DNA of 64,000 nucleotides from Mortierella sp. BCC40632 (lineage: Eukaryota > Mortierellomycota > Mortierellomycetes > Mortierellales > Mortierellaceae). The notes below the pieces were generated by a model. That model did no database searches. It was not told where the DNA came from and saw only the letters and a program-made list of their open reading frames with translations. Of this stretch, positions 35,198-47,911 are shown in pieces. The stretch covers positions 186,001 to 250,000 of the forward strand of contig WAEK01000027.1 in NCBI GenBank assembly GCA_011634665.1. The letters run 5' to 3'. Both the position numbers and the translations under genes were made by a program. Numbering within the stretch: position 1 is the first letter of the stretch; each line of letters starts with the position of its first letter.

Positions 35198-36420
35198 ATG
35201 TCTGTATTCCGCCTGACTCGACATAGAATAAAATATAAATTTTGTCCATCTCACCCAGTTTATTGTTTTTCAGTTGTGTATTCTTAACAGCAAGCTTATA
35301 CTTATCAGGGCCTTTTTCGTAGGGAGAAGTATCCCAATAGACCCCCCAGGCGCAAATACCCGGGTGGGCTTGTGACTGCCAAGCGTTCAAAGCGATATTG
35401 CATTCTAACCCTTCGATTACAGCCCATTTCCTCCTTGTCTTAGTTGGAGAGCACAAGGAATAGATCGCCCGATCCACGCCAATTGGGATACAGCAGCAGA
35501 GTCTTGCATGATTACAGCAAGGAGTTGTAATGGATGGTAGAAGGGAGGGAGAGGCGGAGTGAGGAGCGGGGTGCTGAGGGGAACATGTGGGGGGTAGCTT
35601 GAGGCGCCATGATTCTCTAGCTCAAAAGGTTCGTGCAAAAGCAATGTAAATTTTCGAGCCCAGCTTTAGTTATCCAAGACGACAAATGAATTTTTGGGTT
35701 TATTATCTGAGAATGCGACTCTACTCCCTTATCTGTCGCCAGTCATAGAATATCTATATTTGAAAAAGAAAATACGCCTCAAGATGACCAGAATGATGGA
35801 TAATAGTATCAGCAGTAGAGCGCGATTATGACAGGAAGGGATAGTGAGTACTAAAATAGTGAGAAAAAGAGATGGTGAGAGAATAAGGGAAAGAGGGAGG
35901 GAACAAGGGAGAGAGAGAGAGAGAGAGAAAAGGAAAGGTGTGTGAGAGAGAACTAAGAAGTAAAGGGAGGAGGGATGAGGCGATAGACAAAGTGGACGAC
36001 TCCTGAGAAACGGTGGGCGTGACTGTTGACTAAAAGTGGGTTGAGTACAGAGCTGCAAGGATGAAATCGGCGTGGAAGGTGGGGTTGCATTGCCGTAGGA
36101 GCAGTGGAAGGATGATGACAGCAAGGTCAGCTAGGCGAGGTAGCATAGATATTTTCTCTCCTTGCCATTCAAATATTTTGCTGGTTCATTACCTCCGCCC
36201 TCGATCCTAATCGACTTTGCTCTCTATTTGTGTCTCATTTCTTCCTTCTCTTTGTCATTTCATCTCAACAAGCCCTTTATCATACTTCACACTCTTTTCA
36301 TAGCCATCTCTTCTTTTCTCCCAATACCTATTCATTTTCTCTTTTTATTTCACACATTACCCTCTCATCACCATAATCCATCTCTCACTTTTTTTCCCCG
36401 CTTAAGATGCTTCATTGAGC
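35198..36420. other. intergenic, no supported gene
   Basis: A (GA)n-type purine run (about 35870-35950) and a CT-rich block (about 36170-36400) give long low-complexity ORFs on both strands. None has a motif. Confidence 0.45.
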
Positions 36421-37631
36421 CATGACCGCTAATTGTTATGGTTCACGTGGGACCATGCATGCACCATTCCATCTTTCTATCCAGGCTTTTTTTGACTTCT
36501 CCCACCTATCTATCCACTCAACCTCTCTCTCTTTCTTTCTCTCGCTTTGTGTAGGAAAATAGTCAGTCGGGCTACCTAAAGAGAACAGAGACATGGCCTA
36601 GACCACTCATCTCCATAGAGAAATCAAACAGAAATAGTTCAATCTACGCGGACGAATTTATAGACTAAGTATAAAGGCAACGACACGCATGCAAACACTG
36701 AAAGCATCCATTTAGTTTCTCCACTAGTCCAAAAATGTTGTGCTCCACAGCACTCGAGATGAACACGAATTCATACCGTTTACAGACAATGCTGAAAGAC
36801 CAAAAAAGGAAGAGTGAGTGAGAGCTATGTTATTGGGCTGATTCAACTCAATTGCTCCTTCTCATACGCAAAGTTTCTAAGCAAAATTTCCTCCATTGGC
36901 CCATTTGTCTACGCCACACAATTCCATCCTCGGGAACTTTTGAGAGCCCAAGGCTGTTGTGTGTGTATGTGCGTATGTGTACGCACTCTATTTTACAAAG
37001 TTGGGCTTTCGATCCTTCTCATGGTAACAAACGTTGACAGATTTGCAAAAAAAAAAAAAAAAAAAAAAAAAGAAGACCCCTGTGGCAGTTACATTTTTAA
37101 CTTTAATTGACAAGGGTCACCCACAATGGTTGGCTGGGAGACAACGAAGGATCCATTTTGGTTTGACACCCCGCAGGGTTGAGTGTGGCTGAAAATCGCA
37201 CACGGGAAATGAGACAAGACATATGAGGGTCCAGCTCGCTTGTAGCTGAGTCTATCCTTCCCCAAAACTTTTTTTTTTTTTTTTTTCCTGGAATGCAGCC
37301 CTTTTTTTTCACAATTCAGTCTAGGTGACTACGAATGCAAACCCGAGCAACAATAGAAAGAAAGGAGGGAGGGAAACTGGTTAGCAAATGAAGGACCAAC
37401 CCGAAATTGCGCGATTGGTTATTCAATTCTCCCACAGAGAAGGAAATACGACGGAACGGCCGTATTTTTGTGATCGCCTTCGTTATTCAAGCCGAGTGTG
37501 ATCCTTCTTCATGAAGAAAAGAGCTTGCACTCCAAAATAAAAATGACTTGTGTGCATATTCCTAGCTCTGCTTGCAAAGCTAGAGGCTGAGCGGCAACAG
37601 CCCAAGAACTGAGGGTGCCCTTTCTCAACTG

Positions 37632-37639
37632 TATAAAAG
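37632..37639 (+). promoter_or_regulatory. TATA box of deiminase-family gene A
   Basis: A perfect TATAAAAG 127 bases before the ATG, followed by a C/T/A-rich leader with a CACACA run. Confidence 0.7.
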
Positions 37640-37758
37640 GCAACAAACCCATTGACAAACACCCATCTTCTCCACACACATCCTCAAAGACTTTTCTCAA
37701 CCGCATCTTTCTTCTTCCACATCTTCTTACCTCATTCCCGTCCCTCAAGTGATCCAAA

Positions 37759-38838
37759 ATGGGACAAACTACCAGCTCTCAAGGACTCAACTTCCCTGCC
37801 GAATGGGATCTTCACCAGTCCACTTTCATGTCGTGGCCCACTGGTTGGGGAAGCCTCAACGGCAAGGTCCAGTCGGATATCGCTCGTGTTGCCATGGCCA
37901 TCTCTCAGTTTGAGCCTGTCAACATGCTTACCCCTCCAAGCTACGTTAGTCAAGCCAAGGCCATGCTCGACAGTGAACAGATCGTGGTTGTTCCTATGCC
38001 AGTGGACGATCTCTGGGCTCGAGACACGCTCCCCATGTTCCTCGACGATGGCAAGAAGGGACTTGTTGGCGTGAACTTCAACTTCAATGGTTGGGGCCGA
38101 AAGCAGTACCACAAAAACGACGCTCGGGTTGCTTCCAGTGTGCTTGACTATCTCGACCTTAGAGGCTACCGCTCCGAACTCATTGCTGAAGGCGGATCAA
38201 TCGAGACCGATGGCGAGGGCACCTTGCTCATGACCGAGAGCAGCATCCTTATCAATAACAGAAACCCTGGAATTTCGATGAACCAAGCTGACCAATTTTT
38301 CAAGTATGAGATTAACGCCAAGAAGATTATCTGGGTCAAGGGTCTCAAGGGTCATGATATCACCGACTCTCACATTGACAGTCTTGCTCGCTTTGTTGCT
38401 CCTGGTGTCGTCATGGTCAGCCGCCCCTTCCCTGCTCCCGAAGATGATAAGGAATCCCAGCTTTGGGTCGGACAGTACGAGCAGGCCATGTCTGTCTTGA
38501 GAAATGCTACCGATGCCAAGGGACGTCGCCTGCAAATTATTGAACTTCCTGAGCCTAACCCCGAGAAGATTCGCAAGTTGCCTCCAAGCGACATCAAGCG
38601 CTGCAAGGATAATGGTCTTGACTGCAAGAACGGTGGATTGACCTCGTATGTCAACTTCTACATTGTCAACGGAGGAGTAGTCATTCCCGAGTTTGGTGAC
38701 AAGGAGGCCGATCTCAATGCGTTCAACATTGTTCAGAAGGCTTTCCCTGACAGAAAGGTTGTGGCTGTCAACATTGACTATGTTGCCGTTGGAGGAGGAG
38801 GCATCCACTGTGCCACTCACGAGGTTCCAAAAGTTTAG
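37759..38838 (+). CDS. agmatine deiminase-family (PAD_porph) enzyme, copy A
   Basis: A single-exon ORF of 359 residues. The family hydrolyses the guanidino group of agmatine (to N-carbamoylputrescine) or of peptidyl-arginine. All catalytic elements are visible: WARD with Asp89, EGGS at 144-147, DSHID with His205 and Asp207, and the nucleophile Cys351 in GGGGIHCATHE. Length fits agmatine deiminases. There is no signal peptide. The N-terminus MGQTTSS fits the N-myristoylation pattern MGxxxS/T, so membrane attachment is possible (inference). The substrate cannot be read from sequence; agmatine or small guanidino compounds are likeliest. The second copy at 54572 differs at 19 residues by my count. 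Confidence 0.88.
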   Translation: MGQTTSSQGLNFPAEWDLHQSTFMSWPTGWGSLNGKVQSDIARVAMAISQFEPVNMLTPPSYVSQAKAMLDSEQIVVVPMPVDDLWARDTLPMFLDDGKKGLVGVNFNFNGWGRKQYHKNDARVASSVLDYLDLRGYRSELIAEGGSIETDGEGTLLMTESSILINNRNPGISMNQADQFFKYEINAKKIIWVKGLKGHDITDSHIDSLARFVAPGVVMVSRPFPAPEDDKESQLWVGQYEQAMSVLRNATDAKGRRLQIIELPEPNPEKIRKLPPSDIKRCKDNGLDCKNGGLTSYVNFYIVNGGVVIPEFGDKEADLNAFNIVQKAFPDRKVVAVNIDYVAVGGGGIHCATHEVPKV

Positions 38839-38840
38839 GC

Positions 38841-40273
38841 TACTGCTGCCAACCCTATGCATTTGTAGTAAAACAAAAAGCAATACTTTGCAGGGGTAAA
38901 TACAGCAGAAGACTTGGATCCTTTTTTTGCATGATGTTGCTTGGTTGGAGACTCACCTGCTACAATTCGTAGCGACGTATTGGTTGGTTTATTTGATATG
39001 CTTGTAGACACAGGCCGTCACTATCCTTTACAGAATAGCGGACCCTTTTGTGTGTTTTCTTTCTTCTTCGAGATCCGGATACTTCTCTAAACTAAAATAA
39101 ATACTTTCTGCCCTGGATGGCTATTCTCCTTCTCCTTCTCCTTCTTCTTGTGATCAGGATCATCCCATTAAATGACACTAACGATCCTTCAACACCACCT
39201 AAAGCTCAAATCGATAGTGTAGTCTCCTAACCAATTCCTTCATTTATTTCTCTCTGATAATTACAATGTCCTTTGCCGACTGTTGCAGACATAAGGATTC
39301 AAGACGGCGCTCAAAACCCCGGCCTCGCTGAACGGTCACAAGCAACAGTCCTTTATCTAATAAAACTGACCTCTTTGGGAACCATGGTAGCAGTAAACAA
39401 TGCCTTCTGCTCCTTGGATAGTATTCAGTGTCGCCAGGAGGTTCTGGCGGCCATGGTCAATAGACGCGGACAGAATGCTATGCTACGATAACCTATGAGC
39501 ATCCTCCTAAACTAGAAGACGAAGTCTAATATGGGCGTATTGGTCAACAACCTGAAGAGCCAAACACAACTGCACCACCCCTTTGATGCTATTAACCCAC
39601 ACAACGCGGTGGTCCCAGTCACCCAACGATAAAACCAGCCACAGCAGGGTAAAACTTTTCACCATAGTCAACTACCCTAAAAAGAGATAGTCAGCGTCGA
39701 TTGCATCACTACCACGGCCAGAAGGCTGTGGAAAGGTCATAGCAAGTGACAGACTAGCGTAGGAGTATTCAGCCTATGCGTCTCTCGTGTACCCGCAGAG
39801 CCATCTGACTAGCTACTCAAATTCATTAACACCTCAGCACTGTACAGCACCGAGGGAACGCCTCTAACAAGAAGCAGAAGTATTTAGCACACAGCTTCTC
39901 AAGTGCCCACAAAGACTCAGCTCACGTCCAACCTCGAAATCCGTGCTCAATGCTATGCTAGACCTGAAACAGAGACCGCCATTACCATGTAAACATGAAA
40001 GTCCAGGTTGAGATGCTGTGAAAAGTGGGCAATAAAAAGGTTGCCAGCACCGAATGTCGTGTTGGGAGAGATGTCGATTTGTTCTACGGAGGTGATACAG
40101 CTAATTTTTTGAAATTGGGACAACGAAACAATCTAGTTAGCACGAACTCGTCAAAATAATTGGCACGAGACCACAATATTTGGCACGAAACTTACTGCGA
40201 GCACCGTAAAAGTTTTAGTCAGTCCACCGGACGAATGCCATATCGGCAACACCTGCACTACCTCTTTGGACGT
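38841..40273. other. intergenic, no supported gene
   Basis: The 3' region of the deiminase gene is followed by unassigned sequence. A 72-codon ORF at 39273-39491 has coding-like composition but no motif and may be a decayed fragment. Confidence 0.4.
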
Positions 40274-42071
40274 TCAAGTTGCTCCGGCCACTCTTCTGTA
40301 CTCCCGAGAGGATGGCGCGTAGACCAGCTTGTTGAATTTAGGCTTGACGGGCTTCCGCTTGGCTAGTATCTGGCTTAACCCTAAGCTTGAGCTGGACGTC
40401 TGACTCCCTTTTAAATCACCTTTGCTTCCTCCGACGCATATCTTGACTTGTTTGATGCCCGTGATCGTCGCCTGGATCCTTACGACACTTGCCCTTGTTG
40501 ATAATGGGGGCAGAGTGGGGTCAGCAGTCGCATGTATATCGGAAGTAGGAAACACTGGTAGGATGTATTGTCTCCACTTATAGACACGGCCAGATGTAGT
40601 GAAACAACGCTTGTCCCGATGACGTGGAGGACCACCTGCATTGGGGAGTGGTTGCGACGAAGAAGAAAGCAACGACGTGGCTAAAGGCAGCGAAGCAGCC
40701 ACTGAAGAGAAATGCGAAGACGAAGATGAAGAAATCAACGACGGAGTACTTTTCGACCCAATAGCTGGCCGCGGAGAGGGGGATGGGCTAGACTTGGGTC
40801 TCTGCGCCACAAATGCATGATAGGCAAGCATTGAGCTGCGAACGAGGTCATCGATTGAGTTTCCGATTGATGGCGAGCTGTTTGGAGCTGGCGTTTCTTG
40901 ATGGTGGATGAAAATGTTGGTAGACGGCTGAAAGTGGTCCATGATGGCTCTCGTGGTACACGCCAGAGTGTCCTTGTTCGACATTTGGCCTTGGTCCGCT
41001 ACCATATCGGTGTGTCTCGACGCCATCCGGTGGTAATAGGCTTGCAGTATGCAGCTAGATATTGTTCGTTCACGGGTCTTTTGTATCGCTTTGTTCCTTT
41101 CTTTCCCCTCTTCTTCTTGGAGATCGGGCGGTGTGCATTGGTTGGATTGTCCCTCTTATCCCCTTTCCCAATCCGGTTTAACAGCCGTACCTGCCAAGCA
41201 GTGCGAGCCATTTCCCATTTGTGCTTGTTCCAAATATTATTTTGCAGTAGTCGTTATTGGAAACAATCCTAAGTACTTGCCATTTTTCAAAAGAATTCAG
41301 ACCGAGCTTCCTGAGGGTCATGGAATCCATGGAGAACAGTCGAAAAGACGCTCGTGCCCTCGAGTCCTGCAACAATACGTCCAGCCTATGTTGGAACAGA
41401 AAGTCGGTGTCCGAACTTGCCACGACGTTTCCTTGACCCCTGTTACCAATGCAAACATCTGCCTCATGCTCACAGCAACACACTGTCCATACATCTTCCT
41501 CCAGCTTTCGAGCAATCTGCTGCACGGAAGTGCTATCCAGGGGCGAGGCTTGTGCCCAACAGGTATCAAGTTTCTTGAATTGCCACAAGATTGCTCGACG
41601 TGCTGACTTCCATGCTCCCGTGCCCTGGTTAGCGGCATCGATAAGAGTGCGAATTTTAGCCACGATCGCCTCCGCCTTTTTAATCTCGGAATCTCGGTAC
41701 CATTTTCTTTCCAGTCGCGCCTTCAACTTCTCTTGGGACGGTGTGCCGTCGAAGTGCAGAGTGCAGGTGGTTTTGTTGAATTGCCTGTCTAAGCGGGCGG
41801 AAAGAGTACGAGCGAGTTGATTGCATCGATCTGACATGGGATCAGCCGAGATAGGATCAGCTGCAGTCGCGTCAAAGGTCGTGTCACCGGCTCCATCTTC
41901 GAGCTCCTTCAGTACAGCTTTATTCTTTATTTGTTGATTGATAGTGGTAAAAACTGAATGGTAGAGGGAATTCACGTCGACATGAATGGCGCGAGGATAT
42001 AGTAATGTATTCACGAGAGTGTCATCAATGTCTCTCTCACGAAGAATTCGTCGCACGTCTTTCACGCCCAT
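40274..42071 (-). CDS. XPG/FEN1-like PIN-domain nuclease (spliced or broken)
   Basis: The N-terminal part starts at MGVKDVRRILRERD, the usual XPG-N opening. Acidic residues typical of the FEN1/XPG active site follow: IHVDVNSLYH, LHFDGTPS, CEHEADVCIG, SSDTDFLF and VSNNDY. That frame stops at 41178. The Ser-rich C-terminal part, with SIDDLVRSSMLAYHAF and ILAKRKPVKPKF, is in another frame (41026-40274). An intron 41190-41055 (GTACGG...ATCTAG) would join them in phase, but it would remove a lysine-rich stretch (KKKRGKKGTKRYKRP) open in the third frame, so frameshifts are an alternative. A further exon 42280-42206 with a 77-base intron could extend the N-terminus. Such proteins cut branched DNA; the role here is unknown and may be transposon-linked. 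Confidence 0.5.
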
Positions 42072-42289
42072 TGCGTGATGAGTAGTACTATTCAATGTCC
42101 AAACGATTTTGGAACGAATGAGACTATGCTGCCATTCATGCAGATTTTCGGACAAAAGACGGGGCCGCGACGTGAATTGGATGTAAGTGAATCCCAAACC
42201 CATACTTGTATTAGGTCAATGTCTTCAATAGTTACTTCGATGGTGCGTGTTTTTAGAGTAGTGTTACAAAGTTTGCTCATTTTGAGTTA

Positions 42290-43336
42290 TATGATAAAGG
42301 ATTTCCACTGATGGGTAGCATCCTGTCTTTGGTTAGAAGAATAGCCACAAAAGTCGAAGAAATCGATCGCATCGTATTGATTCAAAGGGTGCTGCTCCAC
42401 ATAGAGCTCCCGACGAAGTCGACTCACTGAGCTCTATTGGTAATCTCTCACAGAGGAGGACATATTTGTGTTAACCTCAATCTTGCGACATTTCAATTAA
42501 ATTAGCACGAGCTCATTTTTTTCCAGAAGGCGCTGAAGCCAGGTATGACGCCCTCTGACCAATGCTTTACCACTTGCCGCCCCACCTTTCTCACCCATGG
42601 TCAACCAGGGCTCCAAGTGTGCAGGTGGCAATGGCCTGATTAGCCAAGATCGGAAAGTGGACTCAACCAGGGCTCGTCCTCAGACGCCCCGATCAACCCG
42701 GCGGAGGAGCATTTCTTTCATTGCTCGACCTTAGTATGAGTCAATGCCCCGCGTCGCAACACCAAACTGTTTTATGTTTTATGTACATTAAAGCCAAGGA
42801 TAACGCCCCATGCCAGTAGCTTTACCACTTGTAAATCCAGCCCATGGACCAAATGCACAAACAGCAATGGCAAGACTAGAATGAAGTCTCAACCAGGGCT
42901 CGTCCTCGGACACCCTGATCATCCTGGTTGACGCACATAGCCCCAATTGCTGAGAGCTTGGTATCACACTGTCGTGACCACTTACCTAGTGCTGTGAGAG
43001 AGAGAGAGAGAGAGAGAGAAGGGAAGGAACAAATAAGGTTAGTGGGTGAACAAGCTCATGCAAGCGGAGATCACTCAATAAATGGTGTGCAAAAAAAAAA
43101 AAAAAAAAAGCGCCTCAATTACCATGAGGGTGCAGCGACGTTACAGTGGCTTGCGCCATGCAAGCTCCTTCCATCGCCATCTTCACCCAACCATCACCAT
43201 TGTCTTGCTTCCACACTCATTGTCTTCGCTATCCCTTTTATCGCTTTCTCGCGTATCTGTGCTCTTCCTCTTCCTTCTCTCTCTCTCTCTTTCTCCGTAA
43301 GAGTCTTAGTAACTATTTCTTTTTCACAATACCTTT
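42290..43336. repeat. diverged direct repeat, about 150-190 bases
   Basis: The block 42528-42705 resembles 42786-42930. Both have a GCTTTACCACTTG segment, a CCCATGG segment and CAACCAGGGCTCGTCCTC, in the same order and orientation. No ORF spans them. The rest of the interval has a (GA)n run at about 42998-43019 and an A18 tract near 43100. Confidence 0.6.
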
Positions 43337-43700
43337 CCAATGCATTCCCTTCTCGACGTGGGTGATTTACGAATACATCAAGTATTTGGGTTGCCTGTGC
43401 AGCTGGGGTGCCGTCTAATCCAGTGGTCACATTCATAGCCGGTGCCCGTCAATGTGATGTCCAAATTGCTGGACAACACCTCGCCAATGCACCTCCTTCT
43501 CGACATGGATGATTCACGAGTACAGCGAGTACGATCGGGATCCTCTGTGCAGCTGGGATGCGGTCTGGTGGTCACTTTGTAAGCCTAGGCTCATCAATGA
43601 GATGTCCACAAGGCCTTGTCGACAACACTTTGCTAATGCATTTCCTGCTCGACGTGGGCGATTTACGAGTTTAATGAATGCTTGGGTTGCCTGTGCGGTA
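43337..43700. repeat. degenerate tandem repeat, about 140-157 base unit
   Basis: Unit starts are visible at 43337, 43494 and 43633, each opening with CCAATGCA/CTAATGCA, followed by CTTCTCGACGTGGG-like and GTGCAGCTGGG-like segments. About two and a half units remain. In one frame the repeats read as related short peptides (LLDVGDLR; LLDMDDSR), so they may derive from a repetitive coding sequence. Confidence 0.7.
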
Positions 43701-46700
43701 GGGGTGGGGTATAGTGTTCACAATTTGAAAACTTTGGTCGATGTGATTGATGTTCTCTTGACGTGGACAATCAGGATGGGGCTTGTCGCGGGACTGAGTA
43801 TTCTCTTATTTTTTATTCGACAAGGACAAGGCCGAGGCAGCATATAAAAACTTCATTGGCAGTAGTCCACATATCTCAAAAGCACGTCGTAAAAAGCTTC
43901 ATGAGGCCTTCAGCGCATTCAACGAAGAGCATAGTCGGCACTATTGGTCAAAACGTAACTCCATGTCTTGGGATATCCTCTGCTTGACATCTAAGCTCTT
44001 GAGATGAGAACTAGTGCTCATTATTTTGCGAGCTATAGAGATAATCAGATCGAAAGCATGTGGATTGGGTATTACGAAAGCAAGGTCTACCGAGAAGGGA
44101 TTAATGCCTTCGTTTGCGGACAAGTTTGATTACTACGAACAAGGATCTGCAGAGAGAGACTACACGAATCCTGAAATCGACTCTTTCCGTTGTCGTGTAG
44201 TAATTGACACTAGTCGCAGTAGCTACATTTTTAGCCCTTTCCAAGAGGCGGACATTTTGGGGCTACGGAGCCATTCAGTCATAGATCGTAGATGAATAAA
44301 TAGTTGAGCAGGCTCTTGTTTGCTCCTGGTCGTTTCTTCCTTTTGTTTTTGTTCCCTGTTGACTCTGAAAGTAAGATGCGTCCATCCCTCCCCTTTCTTT
44401 TGTAGAAGCTTGATTTAGCCTTGTGCTGCCTTCCGCTCGTTTCATGCCATTGAAGAGTTCCTGGCTGTTGTTCCCACCTGAGCAATCCTATGAATCTCAT
44501 TCGTTGGCCCTCGACCAGATGACCGTCCCTTTGCCTTCTTCTCCTTTGAGCATCCCCCGTGTGTCTTTGGAGCAAGTGGCTACACCACACCGTCGGACTC
44601 GTCGTCAGAAATCTCTCGAATCTTTCAGGATAATATGGTCAAGTCGAGGATGCTAATCAGATATGCCTGTCCCATTAGGATTGCTCTTGGAATAAACTCA
44701 CAGTATTTCTGTGTGTTGTTCTTTGTCCTGACTCCAACAGCCTTTCTCATGTCCTATCACTCTCAAGTGAATCAAGCGCTAACCAAACTCGAGCGAAGCC
44801 GCCTTCGATTCTTTGACAATGCAATCCACACTGTTGATAGCCAACCCGACCTGCTCCCTCCACTTTGACTAGCCCTCCCTGCAGGTGTCAAGAAAGAAGA
44901 ACGGATCCAGACAGCAGAGACGTCGGACACTCTAGCTCTACCGTCCTTAGGGGTGGCATATCGTCCCCGATTGTCAAAGAGAGATGCCGTGGTGGCTGAC
45001 TGCTGCTTAGTGGACGTCGGTTGAATACAAACTAACTAACAGCTACTTAGCGCTGACCCACCCACCCTTTCTTCTACGACGTGATCTTCTTCCCTTGAGG
45101 ACACTCCCAGTCATTTCCAATAACTAGTCGTGCCAAAGGACAACAACACCGCAATCCAACTGACTCCTTGAAGTCTATTAGAGAATTTCTTATCTCCATT
45201 CTCGATACACTTCTACCGTTAATACTGGATTCTACAAACAGAGATAGGAGTACCCGAGACACGCTACAGGAGAGTGCACAATTACCAAGAAGGGACTGAA
45301 CATTGCCTCAAGCTGTTGGGACCATCATCTCGTTGTCATTACAATCGCCCCTTCATCACGACACCTCTTTCTCGGAGATAGACTCACTCCTATTCAGAGC
45401 ACAACAAAGTTACCTTAGTGGTCCTGGTGCTTCATCGTACCTTCGCTTCGCTTCAGCTATCCGTCTTTTTTAAGAATAGGGACTCGGGATTGCCCATCGT
45501 CCACCTACTCTCTCGCGTTGCGTGGAGGAGTAGGACAGTATAGTAATTGTAAGCATTGGAGGGTCGCTTCTGACACTCAACGATACTAGCCTTTGGAAAG
45601 ATTTTGAACAGAACATTATGGAGTTTCTTCAGCACAAGTGTAACTCATGTCACTCTAATAAAACAAACAGTTTTATTGCATCTCTTGTTCCTGGTGCAGT
45701 TGTAAGTCTGGAATAACGCGAGATCGGGATGGCCCAAGCTGTTCTACTCTATGGGATAGTACCACAATGTGAGGCCATTTGACAAAGACAGTAGTCTCTA
45801 AATTACTGGAAGCGGAGCTGAGGAAGGTTATAACAGCAGGATACTGGACATTGCCAAGTCAACTCAGAGAAAGCATCCAAGTAGTGATGCGAGATCAGCT
45901 TGTCCATCATAGCCAGAGCATACGGTGATATTTGCACGCAGGTTTAGGATACGAGACTAACGAAAAGACAATGCAGGCGTGTCTTTAGAAGACTAAAAAG
46001 GTATCGTTCTGTGCATGAACAGAAACAGGATTATGGGTGAGAAACAAAACCAGCAGGACAAACCCTTGCACAAGAGGGAAGGAGGGAGGGCGAGCAGGAT
46101 TAGTCTACACTATTATCCAATTCAACCTTTTGTGCAGGTCTCCCCATTGATAAAAAAAATAGCAACGCGTTCTCTCTACCTGATGAGTAAATTTTCTAAG
46201 AGTCATCTTTGTGGACTACGGGTTGGTGTCTTGTCCTTGTGATGTTCATGGACGCAGGTCAGGAGATGCAGAACTTCGTCCTCTGGTACTCTCTCTCTCT
46301 CACACACCATTCTTCCTCCGTTACACTTCCACCTCGCCTCTCTCCTCACCAATTCGGCAGAAATCTTTGATTGAAAGCACTTTGTAGTATATTCCCAAAG
46401 GATAGGGCGAGTCCACGTAAGCAGTTGAGATATAACCCAAGAGTACAATGTGGTAGGTTGAGAGGGTATCATGCATTGACGTTCGGGAAAACTCAGGGGC
46501 AGCTTACCTCGGACAGGAGAGAGAGAAGAGAGAAAGAGATCTTCAATACACCCACATTCGTAGAAAGGGTCGAAGGGTGCGCAATTTTGTGGAGTGGGTT
46601 CTCCTTGGCGTGAACATTAGATTCCGTGGAGCATGCAGCTCTGTTAGTTCTTGAGGATTTTTAAAATAAGATGAATGACTCCAAGGGGTTATGACCCAGC

Positions 46701-47720
46701 GGGTGGACATAACACAGCGGTACGTAGGCCGAACTATGCACCGATTTATCCTTGGACGGAAAAGTGTGGCGCTTAGGCAATGCTCGATTTAGATTGGAGT
46801 CAGGGCACAAGGTAGAAAAGTCCCCCCCTACAGACTCAACAGTCCGCGAGATCGGCAATCCACGGGTCGTGCAGAAATTCTGAACAGTTGTCTGTTGCAC
46901 ACAGTGCTCTCGTCATATGATGCTTCTGTTCCTTTTGTAGCTGCATGAATGTGGTTTCTTCTGAAACCTCAGCGTGGTCTGTGCGTGCCCTGAGAAGACT
47001 CTCAATGCCAAGAGCTGCAAACTTTTCGCTCGCCTAGATAGAAACCATGCCATACTTTGTGACTTTGAATCATAGTTTAGGAAAATGAGGTAAGCTACAC
47101 TGCTTCTTTGCTCTCCAATCACATTAGATTTTTCTCACCAAGAGTATAGTAGAGCGAGCGAAAATGTATAAAGGAAAAATGTAAACACTGTAAAAGAGTG
47201 TAGCACCACATGCATTGGCCAACATGGACAAAATGCATGAATGGAGGAACGAGGTCGTGAGAGCGCACTAGTTCGTTCGTCAACAGGAAAACTAGAAGAT
47301 GCATCGCATGTTTGGGTATTGACAAGGAGACGGGAGTAGCAAAAACCCGCAAGGACTCTACCTTCCGAAAGGGAATGCAGCTGTGTAGCATATCAGCATA
47401 GCATTTCAAAATTGTGCATGATCAGAGAAACGGAGCGGCTAGTAAGCCTAGGCTAGCACTTGGATTGCGCAAGCATTCCATATGGACCATGAGTCATGAT
47501 GGGAACAGGTACGAGCATGATGCAAAGCGCATCGATACTGGGAGGGAAAACATTATTAGATGTCCAAACACATGAGGATAGACAGAGCATGCACCGCGGC
47601 GTTTTGGAGACGAGAAGGGTGCTGTGTGGTTGTGGTTTTGAAGAAGAAGAAAAAAGAACAGGGGCGTAAATGGTCTCATGAAGAGTGGCATGAAAAGTGC
47701 GGCGAGGGTGGGGGTATCTC
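43701..47720. other. long gene-poor stretch, possible decayed fragments
   Basis: No gene is supported. Short ORFs with coding-like composition (44014-44295 plus; 46203-46472 minus, with a C...EVLHLLTCVHEHH pattern like the Cys/His tail of some element proteins) may be remnants. I could not reconstruct any of them. Confidence 0.4.
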
Positions 47721-47725
47721 ACAGC

Positions 47726-47733
47726 CTATAAAA
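47726..47733 (+). promoter_or_regulatory. TATA box of small secreted protein gene
   Basis: TATAAAAG 186 bases before the ATG at 47912. Confidence 0.7.
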
Positions 47734-47911
47734 GGGGACATCCTCTCAGACTTCTCATCTCCCCAGACCACTCCCCGCTCACATCCCAAAACTACCCAAC
47801 GTCCTCTATCAACTGGTATGCCAGACGAATTGATTAAAGCCTTGACATTTTCTACTTCACTCAAGTGATTCGCTAACAGCAATTTTGGTAACTACGCCTC
47901 TTAGCTTCAGA

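Larger units (their letters stand above)
36430..38840 (+). repeat. segmental duplication with agmatine-deiminase-family gene, copy A
   Basis: It matches about 53165-55652 in the same orientation with coding starts 16,813 bases apart. Homology begins upstream near ATCATGCATGCACC-type sequence, includes the whole upstream 1.3 kb with many small indels, and ends just after the stop codon. The upstream homopolymers differ in length between copies (A25 at 37047-37071 here). Confidence 0.9.

Noticed and set aside
38197..38883. Long minus-strand ORFs opposite both deiminase genes (also 55010-55633)
   Set aside because: They are antisense shadows of a strongly coding gene; conservation in both places only reflects the duplication.
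43337..43700. Regularly spaced repeats considered as a CRISPR-like array
   Set aside because: Units are about 140-157 bases, degenerate and without unique spacers between short identical repeats; the genome is eukaryotic.
46203..46472. Minus-strand ORF with a Cys/His pattern resembling a LINE reverse-transcriptase tail
   Set aside because: Only one weak motif, no RT core nearby, so it is left as unassigned.
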